This document shows positions 1 to 10,188 of a stretch of 64,000 bases of DNA, piece by piece. Within the stretch, counting starts at the first letter, position 1, and each line of letters opens with the position of its first letter. The position numbers and the translations under genes were made by a program. The notes under the pieces were generated by a model. That model was not told where the DNA came from, did no database searches, and worked only from the letters and a program-made list of their open reading frames with translations. Source of the stretch: Rhodocyclales bacterium (GTDB taxonomy: Bacteria > Pseudomonadota > Gammaproteobacteria > Burkholderiales > Rhodocyclaceae); the NCBI GenBank assembly GCA_016215645.1, contig JACRIX010000029.1, positions 1 to 64,000 of the forward strand. Reading direction: 5' to 3'.

Positions 1-1227
<1,227 letters not shown>

Positions 1228-1230
1228 TCA

Positions 1231-1500
1231 ATGAAAGTCGGCGCTGAAGACACGGCGACGATGGCCTGTCGTCCCGGCTGCGGCGCCTGCTGCATCGCGC
1301 CGTCGATCAGCACCCTGGACAAGCCTGCTGGCGCGAGCTGCGTTCACCTGTCCGCCGACTACCGTTGCACCCTGTTCGGCAGCGACCGCCGGCCCTCATG
1401 TTGCAGCGGCCTGCAGCCCTCGACCGAGATGTGCGGCGCGAGCCGCGACGAGGCCCTGGCCTGGCTCGGGCGACTGGAGGCCGACACCGCCGCATGCTAG
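1231..1500 (+). CDS. YkgJ-family cysteine-cluster protein
   Basis: Small protein of 89 residues (79 if it starts at the ATG at 1261). It carries the CRPGCGACC cluster followed by further cysteines (CVHL, CTLF, SCCSGL, MCGAS). This is the pattern of the YkgJ/UPF0153 family, which is thought to bind zinc or iron; its function is unknown. It begins three bases after the thiC stop and is probably co-transcribed. The start is uncertain: bases 1233-1260 are a copy of the dispersed GTCGGCGCTG repeat, and family members usually begin just before the CRPGCGACC cluster, so the ATG at 1261 may be the true start and the first ten residues may be repeat-derived. Confidence 0.85.
   Translation: MKVGAEDTATMACRPGCGACCIAPSISTLDKPAGASCVHLSADYRCTLFGSDRRPSCCSGLQPSTEMCGASRDEALAWLGRLEADTAAC
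1233..1260 (+). repeat. Dispersed GTCGGCGCTG repeat, copy 1
   Basis: Starts five bases after the thiC stop codon, reading in the direction of thiC. It holds the invariant core GTCGGCGCTG and the downstream ACGGCGAC block. It overlaps the annotated start of the YkgJ-like gene and would encode KVGAEDTAT. Confidence 0.75.
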
Positions 1501-1539
1501 ACTCCGCGCCCGTCTTCGCCCTCCCAGCATTCCCCTGAC

Positions 1540-2364
1540 ATGGATTTCCACCCGCTGCTCCAGGCCCTGATCCTGGGCCTGGTCGAAGGCTTTACCGAGT
1601 TCCTGCCCGTCTCCTCGACCGGCCACCTGATCCTCGCCGGCGACCTGCTGAAGTTCAACGACGAGCGCGGCAAGCTGTTCCTGATCGTGATCCAGGCCGC
1701 GGCCATGCTCGCCATCTGCTGGGAGTACCGGGCGCGCTTCGGCCGCGTGCTCGCCGGCCTGGGCAGCGACCCCGTGGCGCGGCGCTTCGTGCTCAACATC
1801 GGCATTGCCTTCCTGCCGCTGGCGGTGCTCGGCCTGATCTTCGGCAAGATGATCAAGGCCACGCTGTTCAACCCGGTGGCGGTGGCGAGCGCCTTCATCG
1901 TCGGCGCCTTCATCATCCTCTGGGCCGAGAAGCGCGACCACGTGGTGCGCGTCAATGACGTCGACCAATTGACGCCGATCGACGCCCTCAAGCTCGGCCT
2001 GGCCCAGGCCTGCGCGCTGATTCCCGGCACCTCGCGCTCGGGGGCGACCATCATCGGTGGCCTGCTGTTCGGCCTCTCGCGCAAGGCGGCGACCGAGTTT
2101 TCCTTCTTCCTCGCCGTGCCGACGCTGATGGCCGCCAGCGCCTACCAGGCCTGGAAGGAACGCCACCTGCTGGTGGCCGACGACCTCGGCCTGTGGGCCG
2201 TCGGCTGCATCGCCTCCTTCGTCTCCGCCTTCCTTTGCGTGCGCTGGCTGCTGCGCTTCGTCTCGACCCACGACTTCACCATCTTCGCCTGGTACCGCAT
2301 CGCCTTCGGCATCGTGGTGCTGGCGACCTGGCAGATGGGTATGGTGGATTGGTCATCGCCATGA
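1540..2364 (+). CDS. uppP: Undecaprenyl-diphosphatase UppP (BacA)
   Basis: Integral inner-membrane phosphatase of 274 residues that recycles undecaprenyl pyrophosphate to the monophosphate lipid carrier for peptidoglycan and other surface glycans. Both family signatures are present: [15 protein letters not shown] at about residues 17-31 and [13 protein letters not shown] at about residues 163-175, which hold the catalytic glutamate, serine and arginine residues. Length is normal for the family and several hydrophobic segments are evident. The stop codon overlaps the yqiA start as ATGA, so the two genes are probably translationally coupled. Confidence 0.97.
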   Translation: MDFHPLLQALILGLVEGFTEFLPVSSTGHLILAGDLLKFNDERGKLFLIVIQAAAMLAICWEYRARFGRVLAGLGSDPVARRFVLNIGIAFLPLAVLGLIFGKMIKATLFNPVAVASAFIVGAFIILWAEKRDHVVRVNDVDQLTPIDALKLGLAQACALIPGTSRSGATIIGGLLFGLSRKAATEFSFFLAVPTLMAASAYQAWKERHLLVADDLGLWAVGCIASFVSAFLCVRWLLRFVSTHDFTIFAWYRIAFGIVVLATWQMGMVDWSSP

Positions 2365-2924
2365 TTCTCTACCTGCACGGGTTTACCAGCGGGCCGCAAT
2401 CGCAAAAGTCTCAGGCGCTGGGCAAGCGCTTGCGCGAGCGCGGCCTGGGCGAACATTTCCTCGCGCCGCAACTGCCGGCGGCGCCGGCGGACGCCATCAC
2501 GCTGGCCGAAGACCTGATAGCCCGTCACGAGGTAACGACGGTGATCGGTTCCTCGCTCGGCGGCTATTACTCGACCTGGCTGGCGGAGAAGTTCGACCTC
2601 AGGGCGGTGCTGGTCAATCCCGCCGTGGTGGCCCACCTCTCCCTGCAAAAGTACATCGGCCCGCAGCGCTGGCTGTACACCGGCGAGAGCTTCGACTTCA
2701 ACTTGGAGCACGTCGAGCAGCTGCGCGCCATCGCGATTCCGGTGCTGGCGAAACCGCAGCGCTTCTGGCTGCTGGTCGAGGAAGGCGACGAAACCCTCGA
2801 CTACCGCGACGCCGTGCGTCGCTACGCGGGTGCGACGCAGACTGTCCTGCCCGGCGGTGACCACAGTTTCACGCGCTGGAACGACTACCTCGACGAGATC
2901 ATCGCGTTTGCCGGGCTGGTGTGA
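2361..2924 (+). CDS. yqiA: YqiA-type alpha/beta-hydrolase (esterase)
   Basis: Small alpha/beta-hydrolase of 187 residues. The start at 2361 was chosen because the homologous part begins with [16 protein letters not shown] and it overlaps the uppP stop by four bases. The nucleophile motif GSSLGGYY lies at about residue 66, the acid is probably in [11 protein letters not shown], and the histidine is in PGGDHSF near the C-terminus. This triad matches the YqiA/YcfP family, whose characterised members hydrolyse short-chain esters; the natural substrate is unknown. The gene sits in a run of overlapping genes from uppP to the TPR gene. Confidence 0.9.
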   Translation: MILYLHGFTSGPQSQKSQALGKRLRERGLGEHFLAPQLPAAPADAITLAEDLIARHEVTTVIGSSLGGYYSTWLAEKFDLRAVLVNPAVVAHLSLQKYIGPQRWLYTGESFDFNLEHVEQLRAIAIPVLAKPQRFWLLVEEGDETLDYRDAVRRYAGATQTVLPGGDHSFTRWNDYLDEIIAFAGLV

Positions 2925-3871
2925 CGCATCCAGCCGCGACGCCCGAGAACACCCGGCTCGGCATCATTGCCGGGATCAGCGCCTACGTGATCTGGGGCCT
3001 GGTGCCGATCTTCTTCAAGCAGATCGTCGAGATTCCCGCCGTCGAGATCATCGCCCACCGCGTGGTCTGGGCCATGCTGCTGATGACGGCGCTGATCGGC
3101 TTCGGCCGCGGCTTCGGCGACGCCCTGCGCATCGCACGCCAGCCGGCACAACTGGCGCGCATCGCGCTGGCCTCGGCGCTGGTGATCAGCAACTGGCTGA
3201 CCTTCGTCTGGGGCGTGAACAACGGCCACATCGTCGAGACCAGCCTCGGCTATTTCATCCTGCCGCTGCTCAATGTCGCGCTCGGCGTGCTGGTGCTGAA
3301 GGAGCGCATGCGCAAGCTGCACTGGGTCGCCGTGCTCTGTGCCGCCGTGGGTGTTGCCATCGAGGCCACGCGCGCCGGCGACCTGCCCTGGATCGCACTG
3401 GTGCTGGCCGGCACCTTCGGCATCTACGGCCTGTTGCGCAAACAGCTGCCGCTCGATGCCGCCAGCGGCCTGTTCCTCGAAACCGTGTGCATGACTCCGC
3501 TGGCACTGGCCTGGCTGGGCTGGTTGCTGTACTGCGGGGAAGGCCATTTCGGCGCCGGTGGCGGGCTGACGGCCAGCGACCTCTACCTGATTGCCACCGG
3601 CCCGGTCACCGCGATTCCGCTGCTGCTGTTCGCCATCGCGGCGCGACGCCTGCCGCTGTCGGTGCTGGCCTTCCTGCAATACCTGGCGCCGACCATCGCC
3701 TTCCTGATCGGCGTGCGGGTGTACCACGAAGTTCTTGACACGCAACGCATGCTGAGCCTCGTGGCGATCTGGACCGGGCTGGCGGTTTACAGCTACGATC
3801 TGGCACGAGCCTCAGCGGCGCGCACCGCAGCAGACGTTGTCGATGGAAAGAACCATGGACGCAACATCTGA
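2921..3871 (+). CDS. rarD: RarD-type EamA-family transporter
   Basis: Inner-membrane protein of 316 residues from the drug/metabolite transporter superfamily. It starts with GTG inside the yqiA stop (GTGA overlap) and opens with RLGIIAGISAYVIWGLVPIFFK, the hallmark first helix of RarD proteins. About ten hydrophobic segments run through the protein. RarD was named for a link to chloramphenicol sensitivity in other bacteria; its substrate is not established. The 3' end overlaps the start of the next gene. Confidence 0.92.
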   Translation: MTHPAATPENTRLGIIAGISAYVIWGLVPIFFKQIVEIPAVEIIAHRVVWAMLLMTALIGFGRGFGDALRIARQPAQLARIALASALVISNWLTFVWGVNNGHIVETSLGYFILPLLNVALGVLVLKERMRKLHWVAVLCAAVGVAIEATRAGDLPWIALVLAGTFGIYGLLRKQLPLDAASGLFLETVCMTPLALAWLGWLLYCGEGHFGAGGGLTASDLYLIATGPVTAIPLLLFAIAARRLPLSVLAFLQYLAPTIAFLIGVRVYHEVLDTQRMLSLVAIWTGLAVYSYDLARASAARTAADVVDGKNHGRNI

Positions 3872-5510
3872 GCTACTGGCCAGGGCCGTCAGTCGCTTCC
3901 AGGCGGGGGAACCCGAGCTTGCCTGTGCCACTGGCTTTTCCATCCTGCAAGCGCAGCCGAATCATCCCGATGCCTTGCTGATCGCGGCGGCGGCATGGAT
4001 ACTGCAAGGACACAACGACGCTGCGCGACGCTTGCTTGATCAAGTACTACTTGCCGTTCCCGGGCATTCGGAAGCCGACAAGATGCTACAGCGCATTGGC
4101 GCGGCGCCGGAGGGCTACGCGGTGTCCCCGGTCGGCTCTGCCCAGGCCTATCTTGATGCCGGCATGAAGAATTGGAGCGAACAGCACTTCCACGCCGCGC
4201 TCGCGTGCTGGCACCATGCCATCGCGCTCGACCCCGCGCGCGCCGATTTGTTCAACTGTCGCGCCCGAGCGTTTGCGGCCCTGGGATTCACCGATGCGGC
4301 CCAGGCCGACTTCGAGCACGCCCTGGCACTGAAACCCGATTTCGCCGAAGCGCACAACAACGTTGGCGCCTTGCTGCACCAGCTTGGAAAGCGCGATGCG
4401 GCGGCGGAATGCTACCGCCGTGCCCTCACGATCCGTCCGGCCTACGCCCTGGCACACACCAATCGGGGCAATGCCCTGCTCGAACTCGGCCGCCCGGACG
4501 AAGCGATGACCCATTTTGAGGCGGTCATCGCGGCCTACCCGGGCCACGCCGATGGGCATCTCAGCGCAGGCACGCTTTCCCTGCTGCTCGGCGATTTTGA
4601 GCGCGGCTGGCGGGAGTACGAGTGGCGTTGGGCATCCACCGGCCGGGGGGTGCCGCCCCGCAACTATGTCCAACCGCTGTGGCTGGGCGATGCCGATGTG
4701 CGCCGCAAGCGCATCCTGCTATGGTCGGAGCAGGGCTTTGGCGATGCTATCCAGTTCTCGCGCTATGCCTCGAAGCTTGCCGCCCTGGGGGCAGTGGTGA
4801 TCCTCGAAGCACCTGCAACGTTGGCGCCGTTGCTAGAAACGCTTGACGGTGTGGCGGCGTTCGTCGCCTATGGAGGGGCGCTTCCGCCCTTCGATTTTCA
4901 TTGCCCGTTGCTCAGCTTGCCGTTGGCATTCAAGACAACCCTGGGCGAACTCTCCGGCAAGCCCTATCTGGCTCCTCCGCCGGAACGCATCGCCGATTGG
5001 GTCAAGTATGTGGGAAGCGCCAACCAGGCTCGGGTGGGGCTCGCCTGGAGCGGAAGCACCACGCACGGCAACGACCGCAATCGCTCGATCCCGCTGTCCC
5101 GGTTCAGCCAGGTGCTGGCCAGCGGAATCGAGTACATCCAGCTGCAAAAGGATGTCCGTGCCGACGATCAGGCCTGGCTGGCGCAGCATCCGGAAATTCG
5201 CTCCTTTGCGGCTCAGGTCAAGGACTTTGGTGATACCGCCGCCCTGATCGAGTCGCTGGATCTGGTGATCACGGTCGACACCAGCGTCGCCCACCTGGCC
5301 GGGGCCCTGGGCAAGGACGTATGGATACTGCTACCGCAGGCGCCCGACTGGCGCTGGTTGCTGGATCGTTCCGATTCCCCTTGGTACGACTCTGCCACCC
5401 TGTTCCGCCAGCCTGCTCCCGGCGATTGGGACAGCGCGCTCGTCGCGGTGCGTCAGGCACTGGCGGAACGGTTCGGCACATTGCCGTCACGTGCGTCTCG
5501 CCATCGATAA
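3855..5510 (+). CDS. TPR-repeat protein with C-terminal glycosyltransferase-9-like domain
   Basis: Cytoplasmic protein of about 551 residues. The first 270 residues are tetratricopeptide repeats, with clear units such as ADLFNCRARAFAALGFTDAA, AEAHNNVGALLHQLGKRDAA and ALAHTNRGNALLELGRPDEA. The C-terminal half resembles the ADP-heptose/glycosyltransferase-9 fold seen in many TPR fusion proteins (VGLAWSGSTTHGNDRNRSI, then VITVDTSVAHLAGALGKDVW). The ATG at 3855 has a GGAAAG ribosome site six bases upstream; a TTG at 3837 and an ATG at 3843 are alternatives in the same frame. It overlaps rarD by 17 bases. Acceptor and donor are unknown. Such genes often act in surface-glycan or flagellin modification, but nothing nearby shows which. 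Confidence 0.82.
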   Translation: MDATSELLARAVSRFQAGEPELACATGFSILQAQPNHPDALLIAAAAWILQGHNDAARRLLDQVLLAVPGHSEADKMLQRIGAAPEGYAVSPVGSAQAYLDAGMKNWSEQHFHAALACWHHAIALDPARADLFNCRARAFAALGFTDAAQADFEHALALKPDFAEAHNNVGALLHQLGKRDAAAECYRRALTIRPAYALAHTNRGNALLELGRPDEAMTHFEAVIAAYPGHADGHLSAGTLSLLLGDFERGWREYEWRWASTGRGVPPRNYVQPLWLGDADVRRKRILLWSEQGFGDAIQFSRYASKLAALGAVVILEAPATLAPLLETLDGVAAFVAYGGALPPFDFHCPLLSLPLAFKTTLGELSGKPYLAPPPERIADWVKYVGSANQARVGLAWSGSTTHGNDRNRSIPLSRFSQVLASGIEYIQLQKDVRADDQAWLAQHPEIRSFAAQVKDFGDTAALIESLDLVITVDTSVAHLAGALGKDVWILLPQAPDWRWLLDRSDSPWYDSATLFRQPAPGDWDSALVAVRQALAERFGTLPSRASRHR

Positions 5511-5523
5511 TGCCGCCAAATCC

Positions 5524-6330
5524 ATGACCTTCGACCACCACCAGTTCAAGCGCCTAGAACGCGCCGGCTACGACCGGCTCGGGCCGCGCTACCTCGCCGC
5601 GGCTGGCACCCGAAATGAAATTGCGACGGCCCTGCTCGATGCCGCCGCACTGGCACCCGGCCAGCGCGTACTCGACCTCGCCAGCGGCCCCGGCCTGTTG
5701 GCGCGCGCCGCCGCCGCGCGGATCGGCGCCGGCGGCCTGGCGATTGCCAGCGATATCAGCCAGGGGCAGCTCGCCTGCTGCCCGGAGCTGCTGCGTGTGG
5801 CCGCCGACGGCGAAGCCCTGCCTTTCGCCGATGGCGAGTTCGACCGCGTGCTCTGCGGCCTCGGCCTGATGTTTTTTCCCGACACCGAGGCCGTGCTGCG
5901 CGAAATTCACCGCGTGTTGCGTCCCCGGGGCCGCCTCGCGTTCTCGGTTTGGGGCCGCGCCGACGAGGTGCCGCTGGTGGAATGCGCGCTCGCCTGCATG
6001 CGTCGCCTGCTGCCGCCACCCAAGGTGACGCGGCCCTCGATCTTCCGTTTCGGCGAGGCGGAGGAACTAAATCGCCGTCTCGCCAGCGCCGACTTTCAGC
6101 CCGGCGACATCCATCCCTGCCGCTTCACGCTCGAGTTCGCCTCTGCCTCCGCCTACTGGCAGGCCTTCCTCGACCTGGCCGGTGGCGCCGCCGAAAGCCT
6201 TTCCCGCCTGCCGGCGGAAAAACAGCAGGCGCTGGCGGCGGGCGTTGCCGACGAGCTCTTGCCTCATGCCTGCCCGCCAGGCTACCGACTCACCAGCACG
6301 GTGCTGATCGCCAGTACCGTGCGCAGTTAA
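5524..6330 (+). CDS. Class I SAM-dependent methyltransferase
   Basis: Soluble methyltransferase of 268 residues. Motif I is VLDLASGPGLLARAAA at about residue 45, followed by ADGEALPFADGEFDRVLCGLGLMFFPD, the UbiE/type-11 pattern for the middle of the fold, and EIHRVLRPRGRLAFSVWG after it. The start at 5524 (ATG, protein begins MTFDHHQFKRLERAGYD) was preferred over an upstream GTG at 5491 that lies inside the TPR gene. The substrate cannot be predicted. A repeat copy at 6070-6096 is part of the coding sequence and gives NRRLASADF. Confidence 0.85.
   Translation: MTFDHHQFKRLERAGYDRLGPRYLAAAGTRNEIATALLDAAALAPGQRVLDLASGPGLLARAAAARIGAGGLAIASDISQGQLACCPELLRVAADGEALPFADGEFDRVLCGLGLMFFPDTEAVLREIHRVLRPRGRLAFSVWGRADEVPLVECALACMRRLLPPPKVTRPSIFRFGEAEELNRRLASADFQPGDIHPCRFTLEFASASAYWQAFLDLAGGAAESLSRLPAEKQQALAAGVADELLPHACPPGYRLTSTVLIASTVRS
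6070..6096 (-). repeat. Dispersed GTCGGCGCTG repeat, copy 2 (inside methyltransferase gene)
   Basis: The plus strand shows ATCGCCGT, then CAGCGCCGACTTT, which is the reverse complement of the core plus the distal block with normal spacing. It is read through in frame by the methyltransferase gene as RRLASADF. Confidence 0.7.
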
Positions 6331-6340
6331 GATTGGCCCG

Positions 6341-8290
6341 ATGAATATCCTGTTCGAAGAAGACGGTGTGTTTCGCGCTGGCGCGGTGCTGGCTGACAAC
6401 TCCACCTCGCTGCAAGTGGAACTGGCCTCGGGCAAGCGCGCCAAAGTCAAGGCCGCCAACGTGCTGCAGCGCTTTGCCGCACCCGCGCCGGGCGACCTGC
6501 TGGAACGCGCCGAGGCCGAGGCCGAGACCATCGACATCAATTTCCTTTGGGAAGTCTGCGGCGACGCGGAGTTCGCCTTCGAGGAACTGGCCGCCGAGTA
6601 CCACGGCGCCAAACCCGATCCGGTGCAGGCGGCGGCCGTGCTGCTGCGCCTGCACTCGGCACCGATGTATTTCCACCGCAAGGGCCGCGGCCGCTTTCGG
6701 AAGGCGCCGCCCGAGATCCTGCAGGCCGCGCGGGCCGGCCTGGAAAAGAAGCGCCCGCAGGCGCTGGCGATCGAACGCATGGTCGGCGAACTCAAGGACG
6801 ACAGGCTGCCACCCGAGTTCGTGCCCATCCTGCCGCAGCTGATCTACCAGCCGGACCGCAGCCGCGGCGAAACCAAGGCCCTGGAAGCCGCCTGCGGCGA
6901 GACCGGCAAGACCGCCGCGCGCCTGCTGTTCGATTGCGGCGCCCTGCCGTCGACCCACGACTACCACCTGGGCCACTTCCTCTTCGAGTACTTCCCGGAA
7001 AGCAAGGGCGGCACCGGTTTCCCACCTTTCGCCGCGCCGGTCGAACCCGGAGAGCTGCCGCTCGCGGCAGTCCGGGCTTTCAGTGTCGACGACGCACATA
7101 CGACGGAAATCGACGACGCCTTCTCGGTCACCGCAACACCCGAGGGCGGCTGGCGCATCGGCATCCACATCGCCGCGCCCGGCCTCGGCTTCACGCCGGA
7201 CTCGGACCTCGGCCGCATCGCCCGTGAGCGGCTGTCCACGGTCTATATGCCGGGGCGCAAGATCACCATGCTGCCCGAGGACGTGGTCGAGCATTTCACG
7301 CTCGCCGCCGGGCAGGAGGTGCCGGCGATCTCGCTGTATCTCGACGTCGCCGCCGATTACCGCCTGCTCGGCCACGAGACCCGCATCGAACGCGTGCCGG
7401 TGGCCGCCAACCTGCGCCATCACGACATCGAGCCCGTGTTCAATGCCGATACCCTGGCGCAGGGCCTGGGCGACTTCGCCTGGCGCGACGAACTCAAACT
7501 GCTCTGGGAGCTGGCCCAGGTGCTGGAGGCGGGGCGCGGCACGCCCTCGGACAACGGCAACCGCAAGGACTACAACTTCGTCGTCGACTGGAGTGCCGAC
7601 AGCGGCATCGCGGCCGAGCCGGGCAAGGGCCACGTCGCGATCGAGGAGCGCCCGCGCGGCAGCCCGCTCGACACCCTGGTCGCCGAATTGATGATCACCG
7701 CCAACGCTACGTGGGGCGCGATGTTGCGCGACGCCGGCATTCCGGCGCTGTACCGCGTGCAAACCGCCGGCAAGGTGCGCATGAGCACGGTCGCCGCCGC
7801 CCACGAAGGGCTGGGCGTCGAATGCTATGCCTGGTCGTCCTCGCCGCTGCGGCGCTATTGCGACCTGCTCAACCAGTGGCAACTGCTGGCCCTGCTGCGC
7901 GATGAAAAGCAGTTTTTCCCGCCCAAGTCGGCGGACCTGCTGGCGGCCATGCGCGACTTCGAACTCAGCTATGCCGCCTATGCCGAGTTCCAGCGCGGCA
8001 TGGAGCGCTACTGGTGCCTGCGCTGGCTGTTGCAGCAGGGTGCCGAGACCGTCGTCGGGCGCGTGCTGCGCGAATCGCTGGTACGACTCGACACGATCCC
8101 GCTGGTCGCCCGCATCCCTTCCCTGCCGGAAACGCCGCGCGGCGGGGCGGTGCGTTTGCGCGTCGACGGCATCGACCTGCTGGACGCTGAAATCCGCTTG
8201 CGTTACCTTGATCTGGTGCCCGAATTGGCGGCCAATACCGGCTCTGATGGGGCCTTCGCCGACGAAGGTGAGGAAACGCCCGGGGAGTAA
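6341..8290 (+). CDS. RNB-domain exoribonuclease (RNase II family)
   Basis: Protein of 649 residues with an RNB catalytic domain for 3'-5' hydrolysis of RNA. The active-site loop at about residues 247-261 is FSVDDAHTTEIDDAFS. By alignment from memory with RNase II, the last two aspartates and the first are kept, but the second of the four usual aspartates is glutamate, as in the TTEIDD subgroup known from some other bacteria. The later substrate-channel motif YAWSSSPLRRYCDLLNQWQ is intact. The N-terminal region lacks an obvious full set of cold-shock domains, and the length is closer to RNase II than to RNase R. It precedes tonB and aroE, an order I recall from related betaproteobacteria. Confidence 0.88.
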   Translation: MNILFEEDGVFRAGAVLADNSTSLQVELASGKRAKVKAANVLQRFAAPAPGDLLERAEAEAETIDINFLWEVCGDAEFAFEELAAEYHGAKPDPVQAAAVLLRLHSAPMYFHRKGRGRFRKAPPEILQAARAGLEKKRPQALAIERMVGELKDDRLPPEFVPILPQLIYQPDRSRGETKALEAACGETGKTAARLLFDCGALPSTHDYHLGHFLFEYFPESKGGTGFPPFAAPVEPGELPLAAVRAFSVDDAHTTEIDDAFSVTATPEGGWRIGIHIAAPGLGFTPDSDLGRIARERLSTVYMPGRKITMLPEDVVEHFTLAAGQEVPAISLYLDVAADYRLLGHETRIERVPVAANLRHHDIEPVFNADTLAQGLGDFAWRDELKLLWELAQVLEAGRGTPSDNGNRKDYNFVVDWSADSGIAAEPGKGHVAIEERPRGSPLDTLVAELMITANATWGAMLRDAGIPALYRVQTAGKVRMSTVAAAHEGLGVECYAWSSSPLRRYCDLLNQWQLLALLRDEKQFFPPKSADLLAAMRDFELSYAAYAEFQRGMERYWCLRWLLQQGAETVVGRVLRESLVRLDTIPLVARIPSLPETPRGGAVRLRVDGIDLLDAEIRLRYLDLVPELAANTGSDGAFADEGEETPGE

Positions 8291-8303
8291 AATTGGCAGG
8301 CTC

Positions 8304-9242
8304 ATGCCACGCCTGCCCAGCCTGCCACGCCTTGCCCTGCCCGCATTGCCGGCACTGCCGGCAATTCCACTGCCGGCTTTTCTGGCGGCCATGGATCCGC
8401 CCCGGCGCAACCTGACGCTGGCCTTCGGCATTTCCCTGTTGTTCCATGCGGTGCTGCTGGCGGTGCGCTTCACGCCACCGGACTTCATGGCCAAGGCGCG
8501 CGAGCAGGCGCTGGAAGTCATCCTGGTCAATAGCAAGAGCAAGTCACGGCCGGACAAGGCCCAGGCCAAGGCACAGACCAGTCTCGACGGCGGTGGCAAC
8601 ACCGATGAAAACCGCCGCGCCAAAACGCCGCTGCCGCCCTCGCCGAATACCCGCGAGGGCAACGAACTGGTCGAAGCGCAACGTCGCGTCGCCGAACTCG
8701 AAGCCCAGGCGCAGCAACAGATGACCCGCCTCAAGAGCGAGCGTTCGGTAACGCTGGATCGCGGCAAACCCGAACCCAGCCCCTCGGCGGAGCCGGTGCG
8801 CTCCGGGCTCGACATGGCCAGCAGCGCCATGGCCATCGCCCGCCTCGAAGGCCAGATCGCGCGGCAGATGGAGGAATACAACCAGCGTCCGCGCAAGAAG
8901 TTCATCGGCGCGCGCGTCGAGGAATACCGCTTCGCCCAGTATGTCGAGGACTGGCGGCAAAAGATCGAACGCATCGGCAACCTCAACTATCCGGACGCCG
9001 CCAAGGGCCGGCTGTACGGCAGCCTGGTGCTGACCGTGGTGATCAAGGCCAACGGTGACCTGGAGCGCGTCGAGGTCAGCCGCCCCTCGGGCCAACCCCT
9101 GCTCGACGACGCCGCGCGGCGCATCGTGCGCATGGCCGCTCCCTATGCCGCCTTCCCCGAAGCCATCCGGCGCGACACCGACATACTTGAAATTACACGT
9201 ACCTGGACCTTCACCAACGCCGACCGACTGCGGGCCGACTGA
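8304..9242 (+). CDS. TonB-like energy-transducing protein
   Basis: Protein of 312 residues, or 283 if it starts at the ATG at 8391, which lies just before the first hydrophobic segment (LTLAFGISLLFHAVLLAVRF). The middle is charged and glutamine-rich with a coiled-coil stretch (ELVEAQRRVAELEAQAQQQMTRL). The C-terminal 95 residues form a TonB-C domain: YVEDWRQKIERIGNLNYP, then GSLVLTVVIKANGDLERVEVSRPSGQPLLDDAA. Such proteins couple the proton-motive force to outer-membrane receptors, although no exbB or exbD gene is nearby. The upstream 29 residues in the long form are a proline/leucine-rich repeat and may not be translated. It ends one base before aroE. Confidence 0.88.
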   Translation: MPRLPSLPRLALPALPALPAIPLPAFLAAMDPPRRNLTLAFGISLLFHAVLLAVRFTPPDFMAKAREQALEVILVNSKSKSRPDKAQAKAQTSLDGGGNTDENRRAKTPLPPSPNTREGNELVEAQRRVAELEAQAQQQMTRLKSERSVTLDRGKPEPSPSAEPVRSGLDMASSAMAIARLEGQIARQMEEYNQRPRKKFIGARVEEYRFAQYVEDWRQKIERIGNLNYPDAAKGRLYGSLVLTVVIKANGDLERVEVSRPSGQPLLDDAARRIVRMAAPYAAFPEAIRRDTDILEITRTWTFTNADRLRAD

Positions 9243-10079
9243 ATGAGCGATCGCTACGCAGTATTCGGCAACCCGATCGGTCACAGCAAGTCGCCGCGCA
9301 TCCACGCCCTGTTCGCCGCGCAGACCGGGCAGGACATGAGCTACGAAGCCATCCTCGCCGACAAGGGCGGCTTTGGCGCCGCCGTCGCGGCGTTTCGTTC
9401 GATCAAGCGCGGCGCGGCGCGAGGCGCCAACGTCACCGTGCCCTTCAAGGAGGAAGCGTTTCGCCTGGCGACGCGGCGCACGCCGCGCGCCGAGACCGCC
9501 GGTGCGGTGAACACGCTGAGCTTCGACGCCGGCGAGATCCTCGGCGACAACACCGACGGCGCCGGTCTGGTGCGCGACCTGAAGCACAACCTCGGCTGCG
9601 ATCCGGGTGGCCGGCGCATCCTGCTGCTGGGTGCCGGCGGCGCCGCGCGCGGCGTGATCCTGCCGCTGCTGCTGGAAAACCCGACGGAACTAGTGATCGC
9701 CAACCGCACCGAAGAAACCGCCGCCCGCCTGGCTCTGGAATTCGCCCGCCTGCCCGGTTGCGCGGTCGACGTCAAACCCGACGGCACGGGCTTTCCGGGC
9801 CTTTCGGGGCGCCGCTTCGACCTCGTCATCAATGCCACCTCGTCCGGCTTGTCGGGTGCATCCCTGCCGCTGCCACCGGGAATCTTCGCCTCACGCGGTG
9901 TTGCCTACGACATGGTCTATGGTCGCGAAACGCCGTTCATGGCCCTGGCGCGCGAGTCGGGCGCGCGCGTCGCCGACGGCCTCGGCATGCTGGTCGAGCA
10001 GGCGGCGGAAGCCTTCTTCGTCTGGCGTGGAGTTCGCCCGCACACCGCGCCGGTACTCGCCGCACTGAAGGGCACGTGA
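9243..10079 (+). CDS. aroE: Shikimate dehydrogenase AroE
   Basis: NADPH-dependent enzyme of 278 residues that reduces 3-dehydroshikimate to shikimate in aromatic amino acid synthesis. The N-terminal substrate site reads YAVFGNPIGHSKSPRIHALFA. The catalytic lysine is in GANVTVPFKEEA, and the asparagine/aspartate pair follows in GAVNTLSF and GDNTDGAGLVRDL. The nucleotide-binding loop is LLGAGGAARGVILPL with NRTEETAARLA. Length is normal. It follows tonB directly and is separated from mtgA by a hairpin-rich repeat. Confidence 0.97.
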   Translation: MSDRYAVFGNPIGHSKSPRIHALFAAQTGQDMSYEAILADKGGFGAAVAAFRSIKRGAARGANVTVPFKEEAFRLATRRTPRAETAGAVNTLSFDAGEILGDNTDGAGLVRDLKHNLGCDPGGRRILLLGAGGAARGVILPLLLENPTELVIANRTEETAARLALEFARLPGCAVDVKPDGTGFPGLSGRRFDLVINATSSGLSGASLPLPPGIFASRGVAYDMVYGRETPFMALARESGARVADGLGMLVEQAAEAFFVWRGVRPHTAPVLAALKGT

Positions 10080-10187
10080 GCGTCCGCCGCCGGGCCGCCC
10101 CAAGGCGGACGCAGCGTATCGCCCGGAGGCCGGCCCGTGGCCGACCGAACCACAGTCACCCCCTTTCCCGGAAAGGGGGAAGGGGGG
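10080..10187. repeat. Two-hairpin intergenic repeat element, copy A (aroE-mtgA)
   Basis: The aroE-mtgA gap holds two inverted repeats. The first has arms at 10080-10088 and 10104-10112 (GCGTCCGCC with GGCGGACGC) around a GGGCCGCCCC loop. The second has arms at 10159-10168 and 10170-10179 (CCCCCTTTCC with GGAAAGGGGG), followed by AAGGGGGG. The same two-hairpin layout with a similar G-rich end recurs inside nusB at 62780-62885, so this is a dispersed family. The first hairpin could also help end aroE transcription. Confidence 0.8.
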
Positions 10188-10188
10188 A

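Noticed and set aside
6290-8986. Open frame of 898 residues antisense to the RNB nuclease gene
   Set aside because: It mirrors a strongly recognised gene in GC-rich DNA, and its product has no family features. Long antisense frames are expected at this base composition.
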